Below are positions 60,857-64,000 of a stretch of DNA of 64,000 bases, in pieces. Made by a program: the position numbers and the translations under genes. The DNA lies in contig DIWV01000002.1 of assembly GCA_002435865.1 (NCBI GenBank), positions 150,814 through 214,813 of the forward strand, in the 5' to 3' direction. Source of the stretch: Cloacimonetes bacterium UBA6097. GTDB lineage: Bacteria; Cloacimonadota; Cloacimonadia; Cloacimonadales; Cloacimonadaceae. Under the pieces are notes generated by a model. It ran no database searches. It saw only the letters and a list, made by a program, of their open reading frames with translations, and had not been told where the DNA came from. Each line of letters starts with the position of its first letter. The first letter of the stretch is position 1.

Positions 60857-63714
60857 TCTTCTTCCTCATCAAGTGTCATGTTATGCATCAGATCAGCCCT
60901 GGTAATATCTATATAATACCTTCGGTGTTTTGCAACCGTTGCCGGTGCATAACCCATCCTGCCAATCTGGTTCAGGCTTTCGATAAGTATTGCCTTTAAC
61001 AAATATGGGTCAGGCTTGGCTTTGTGGTCAAACCAGTTCATTTGTTTATCCATCAGTTTATAAAAAGCACCTCTTACTGAATCAACCATATCCGGATTAT
61101 CTATCAGATAGTATGACCACATATAGAATACTATCTGCAGCCAGTCAAAATCACCCGTTTTAAAATCTATGATAAACATCTTATTCGTTGTCTCCAGACG
61201 CAGGTCTGCCCTGCCTCTGATACCTATGCCTATCTGGTGTTCGTTTTCTTCCGGCTGGACTAACGGTTTGTATTGCCGTTCAGCTTTTGTCATGGTATCT
61301 GTCTCGGGGATTAACTTTATAACCTGTGACTGCAAATCCTCTTCTTTGGCAAGGCCTACATGGAAAAACCAGCTTGCAGTATCAACCAGGAATGGAGACA
61401 TCAGTTCCCTGAGGTATTCCCAATTATAATTTTTGGGGATTTGGTAAAACAACAGCGGTTCGTTTAGGGCTGATTTCAGGTTGTTGGTGAGAAATTCTTT
61501 ATTAATCCACTCCCATTTCATCGAAAGGATACCCTGGTGCTGCTCTGCAAGACGTTTTGTGATTGCGTTCAGATAGTGATGCATCAAAGTTCCGAACATC
61601 TTTCTGCCAAGTGTTTCATCTTGCCTGACTATCCTTTCCTTCAGTTTTTTTAAATCCTGCAGATAATACAGAAAAGGGCTTTTAAGGAAGTGTTCGCAGG
61701 CAGACCAGCTCATAGTTATCCACTCTTTGCTGTCGAAATCCGCATCTTTATCGAAAGGCATATTATAAAACGCAGCGCTATTGATTGTATCAGCAGGAGC
61801 TTTTTCTGCCAGAGGATTTTTCTGTTGGTCCTTTAGCCAGCTTTTAAGCAATGTGTGGGCAGGTATTTCAGCATCCTGCCATGTTAGTGCGTCAGGCAGT
61901 TTTTTAGTCTCAGCGAAGAGATACAGCTCGTTTATGAAAGAACTGGGTTCCACATCCTTGTCCTGGTTATTGACTGTATAAATCTCCACTTCTTGGGCAG
62001 AAGCTATCAGACGGTAATAATAGTAACGCTCCCAACTGCGGATATCATCCCAGGTTTTAAGTCCTATGGCTTTTCTTTGCTTTTCATTAAACAGCCAGAC
62101 AGGTGTCCTGCCGCTAGGTAATTCTCCTTCAACCAGATTCAGGAAAGTCACTTTATCTGCCTGCAGATTGCGTGTATCCATCAGATTAGTGATTGTTGCA
62201 GAAGGATTTGAAGAATCATTATGATAAAATCGATAGGTCTTGGGTTTGATAAAAGTCAAGAACAAATCTAGTATACCTGCACTGATATCCATATTGGGAT
62301 AAAGTGCCTGCCAATCATCAACCAGAGCCAGTTCATCCATTGACATAAAATTGGCGAGTGCTTCATAAAAGCTTTCCTGCAGTGTAGAGCAGGTCTTTTC
62401 ATCTTCAGACAGCAATCGGTTGATTTTTATCCCGTCCCTTACATCTATGGCATCAATCAACTGCCTGATGGAATTGACTTTAGAAAGCTTGCTGACAAGT
62501 GCCAATATCTCTTTTAACAATTCTGCACATTCAGGGTCTGCATTTTTAAAATCTGATATCTTCAGAATCTCTAGTTTCAAATCCAGGTACAGCACATCTT
62601 TTTCACTGAAATTACATACAAATTCTGTAAAATTGTCTTGTTTCAGTTTGTCCCAGTCAAGACGGAAGTACGCAATAAATCCATTCATGCCAATGGCTTG
62701 CAGCAGCCAGTCCAGCTTTAGCAGCTTCCTGCCCTCATCCTGAACAATATTTTCCAAACCTTTAGCCATTATCTGGAAGAAGTGACTAAGCGTTGTTTTG
62801 TGCATCGGGCATGGTTCTGAATATTGGAAAAATTCAGATGAGAAGACTTCATGATAGGGATGCTGCAGAAACTTTGCGTCAATTATAAAGTGCTTGTGCT
62901 GTTCAGGATTTTGAGCAGGCGAATAATTTTTTAGGAAGGAAAGTGCCATCTGCCACGTATTGGGGCTTTGAAACACACTCAATTTAATAGGTAAATCCTG
63001 ATTAGGAAAAGCCTCTCCCAGATTTAGTTCACTGCTTCTGAGGGTTTGCTCGTTCAACCAATCGGGACTTCCCTGATAACAAATAATTGCCTGGCAATTT
63101 ATGGCTTCGATTTTTTCGATAACTGCACTCTCAAGTCTTGTGTAATAGAATTGATTTACAAAAATATAGCGTTTGATTTCAGATGGCAGATGCAGGTTTG
63201 AAATATCTTTATCAAAGATAGCATCACTGTAACCTTTCGCGAAGATAAAGCTTTGATACTGCTTTCTGATTTGCAGCATTCTGGAATAGTTTTCCAACTG
63301 CCAGACCTGATAGGTGAAATCATAGTTTTCCATCCGTTTAAGCAACTCATCAGCATCGACAGTTTCTTCTGCCAGTTCTTCAAAAAAGCTGAAGAAGTGC
63401 TGACCCCAATCAATCAAATCAGGATACTTTTCGATATGGAAAATCTCCCTGTCTTCTGCTGTCATCGCCTGATACAGACAGACAAGACGTTTCTCGTCCT
63501 GCAAATTGACTTGATTGGAAAATATCACTTTTTGCTTGAATTCGTCCATGCTGAGGAAGCTGACATTGATAGGCTGCCACTTTTGCTGATAAGCTTTTAA
63601 AGCTTCTTTGCAGCTTCTTTCTGTGGGAAAAATCAGCCAGCTGTTATCCTGAATTTCAGGCTCAACAGCACTGACAATACTTATACCCAGCTCAATATAG
63701 CGGAAGACAGGCAT
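60853..63714 (-). CDS. PD-(D/E)XK nuclease subunit, AddB/RecC-like
   Basis: A 953-residue partner subunit. It has a RecC/AddB-like inactive helicase region, without a Walker A that I can see (begins YIELGISIVSAVEPEIQDNSWLIFPTERS), and a C-terminal nuclease with GIRGRADLRLETTNK...MFIIDFKTG (about 830-860; Asp, D-F-K pattern) preceded by SACEHFLKSPFLYYL. The four-cysteine iron-sulfur cluster of AddB is not evident. It ends inside the first codons of the helicase subunit gene (four-base overlap, ATGA), so the two are translated as a pair. The order nuclease-first then helicase is the same as in many addB-addA operons. Confidence 0.88.
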   Translation of the reverse strand: MPVFRYIELGISIVSAVEPEIQDNSWLIFPTERSCKEALKAYQQKWQPINVSFLSMDEFKQKVIFSNQVNLQDEKRLVCLYQAMTAEDREIFHIEKYPDLIDWGQHFFSFFEELAEETVDADELLKRMENYDFTYQVWQLENYSRMLQIRKQYQSFIFAKGYSDAIFDKDISNLHLPSEIKRYIFVNQFYYTRLESAVIEKIEAINCQAIICYQGSPDWLNEQTLRSSELNLGEAFPNQDLPIKLSVFQSPNTWQMALSFLKNYSPAQNPEQHKHFIIDAKFLQHPYHEVFSSEFFQYSEPCPMHKTTLSHFFQIMAKGLENIVQDEGRKLLKLDWLLQAIGMNGFIAYFRLDWDKLKQDNFTEFVCNFSEKDVLYLDLKLEILKISDFKNADPECAELLKEILALVSKLSKVNSIRQLIDAIDVRDGIKINRLLSEDEKTCSTLQESFYEALANFMSMDELALVDDWQALYPNMDISAGILDLFLTFIKPKTYRFYHNDSSNPSATITNLMDTRNLQADKVTFLNLVEGELPSGRTPVWLFNEKQRKAIGLKTWDDIRSWERYYYYRLIASAQEVEIYTVNNQDKDVEPSSFINELYLFAETKKLPDALTWQDAEIPAHTLLKSWLKDQQKNPLAEKAPADTINSAAFYNMPFDKDADFDSKEWITMSWSACEHFLKSPFLYYLQDLKKLKERIVRQDETLGRKMFGTLMHHYLNAITKRLAEQHQGILSMKWEWINKEFLTNNLKSALNEPLLFYQIPKNYNWEYLRELMSPFLVDTASWFFHVGLAKEEDLQSQVIKLIPETDTMTKAERQYKPLVQPEENEHQIGIGIRGRADLRLETTNKMFIIDFKTGDFDWLQIVFYMWSYYLIDNPDMVDSVRGAFYKLMDKQMNWFDHKAKPDPYLLKAILIESLNQIGRMGYAPATVAKHRRYYIDITRADLMHNMTLDEEEE

Positions 63715-64000
63715 CTTTTTTTTGAAACTCCCTCTTTTCTATTACAACAGCTCAGATTTTATTCAGGCAATCATGCATATTTCTGTCAATACAAATAAAG
63801 CTTAAAACTTCCTGTATTCTGTCGGGGAAATGCAGCTAATCATCAGGGAAGTGATTATAAACTTTACCGTAACTTATTGCTATATAGCGCATTCAGATGT
63901 TGCGCAAACAAATAAACAAACAGTTTTTTTATGTATTTGCTCCTGATGTGTGATGCCTGCGATTAACCACTTGTATGTCTAGTCCTAATATAGTTGACAG
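63715..64000. other. Right end of window without a gene
   Basis: About 285 bp upstream of the AddB-like gene. No coding region, RNA gene, hairpin or tandem repeat could be supported. It would contain the promoter of the nuclease-helicase pair, but I could not find a clear TTGACA/TATAAT pair. Confidence 0.5.

Overview
The window reads as chromosomal DNA of a Gram-negative FCB-group bacterium, most likely a Cloacimonadota ('Cloacimonetes') lineage. The evidence is three large secreted proteins ending in type-A type-IX-secretion (T9SS) sorting domains with the NYPNPFNP signature, a TonB receptor paired with a DUF4249 lipoprotein, a DUF5683 protein, SBBP/FG-GAP/PKD surface proteins, and intergenic DNA crowded with short palindromic repeats. 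The phylum call is inference from style and family content; no rRNA is present to test it.

Layout. 1-3.3 kb is a minus-strand translation cluster in the classical order tRNA-Thr, tRNA-Tyr, tRNA-Gly, tRNA-Thr, tuf, rpmG, tRNA-Trp, secE, nusG, rplK. Directly upstream, 3.7-6.0 kb, lies an AT-rich two-gene module: a HEPN-like protein and an EVE-domain protein fused to a putative PD-(D/E)XK nuclease, which looks like an uncatalogued defence pair. 6.0-7.4 kb is a gene-free repeat field. 7.4-17 kb carries secreted proteins (SUMF1 lipoprotein, FG-GAP/T9SS protein, SBBP/PKD protein) and a YgjP-type metallohydrolase. 17-28 kb is housekeeping: GNAT acetyltransferase, cyclophilin, MscS channel, HAD phosphatase, YjbQ, TPR-SUMF1 protein, DUF5683 protein, QueH, PAS protein, acyl-CoA dehydrogenase. 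28.8-35.5 kb holds a TetR / TonB receptor / DUF4249 / outer-membrane-protein operon with a visible promoter and operator, and a periplasmic parvulin chaperone. 35.6-48.7 kb has a T9SS protein, BtpA, a GH13 branching-enzyme-like protein, an M28 peptidase operon, an ANT(6)-like nucleotidyltransferase and three secreted proteins that share one small, apparently undescribed C-terminal domain. 48.8-54.3 kb has an aldo-keto reductase with ferredoxin domain, a membrane-anchored GyrI-like protein, a 4-fold beta-flower-like protein, a lipoprotein and a DUF1566/T9SS protein. 54.6-63.7 kb has a DEAD-box helicase overlapping a methionine gamma-lyase-type enzyme, and an AddAB/RecBC-like helicase-nuclease pair.

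The most unusual non-coding signal is a family of five intergenic arrays (6374, 18271, 28481, 45924, 52485) built of 11-bp tandem units, one helical turn each, running first in one orientation and then, after a short loop, as inverted copies. Three arrays share the same unit sequence and two use unrelated units but the same architecture. Next in interest are the HEPN/EVE-nuclease pair, the shared secreted domain, and a dispersed repeat that has been absorbed in frame into the N-terminus of the DUF4249 lipoprotein gene. All repeat calls were made by reading the sequence; no database search was run.
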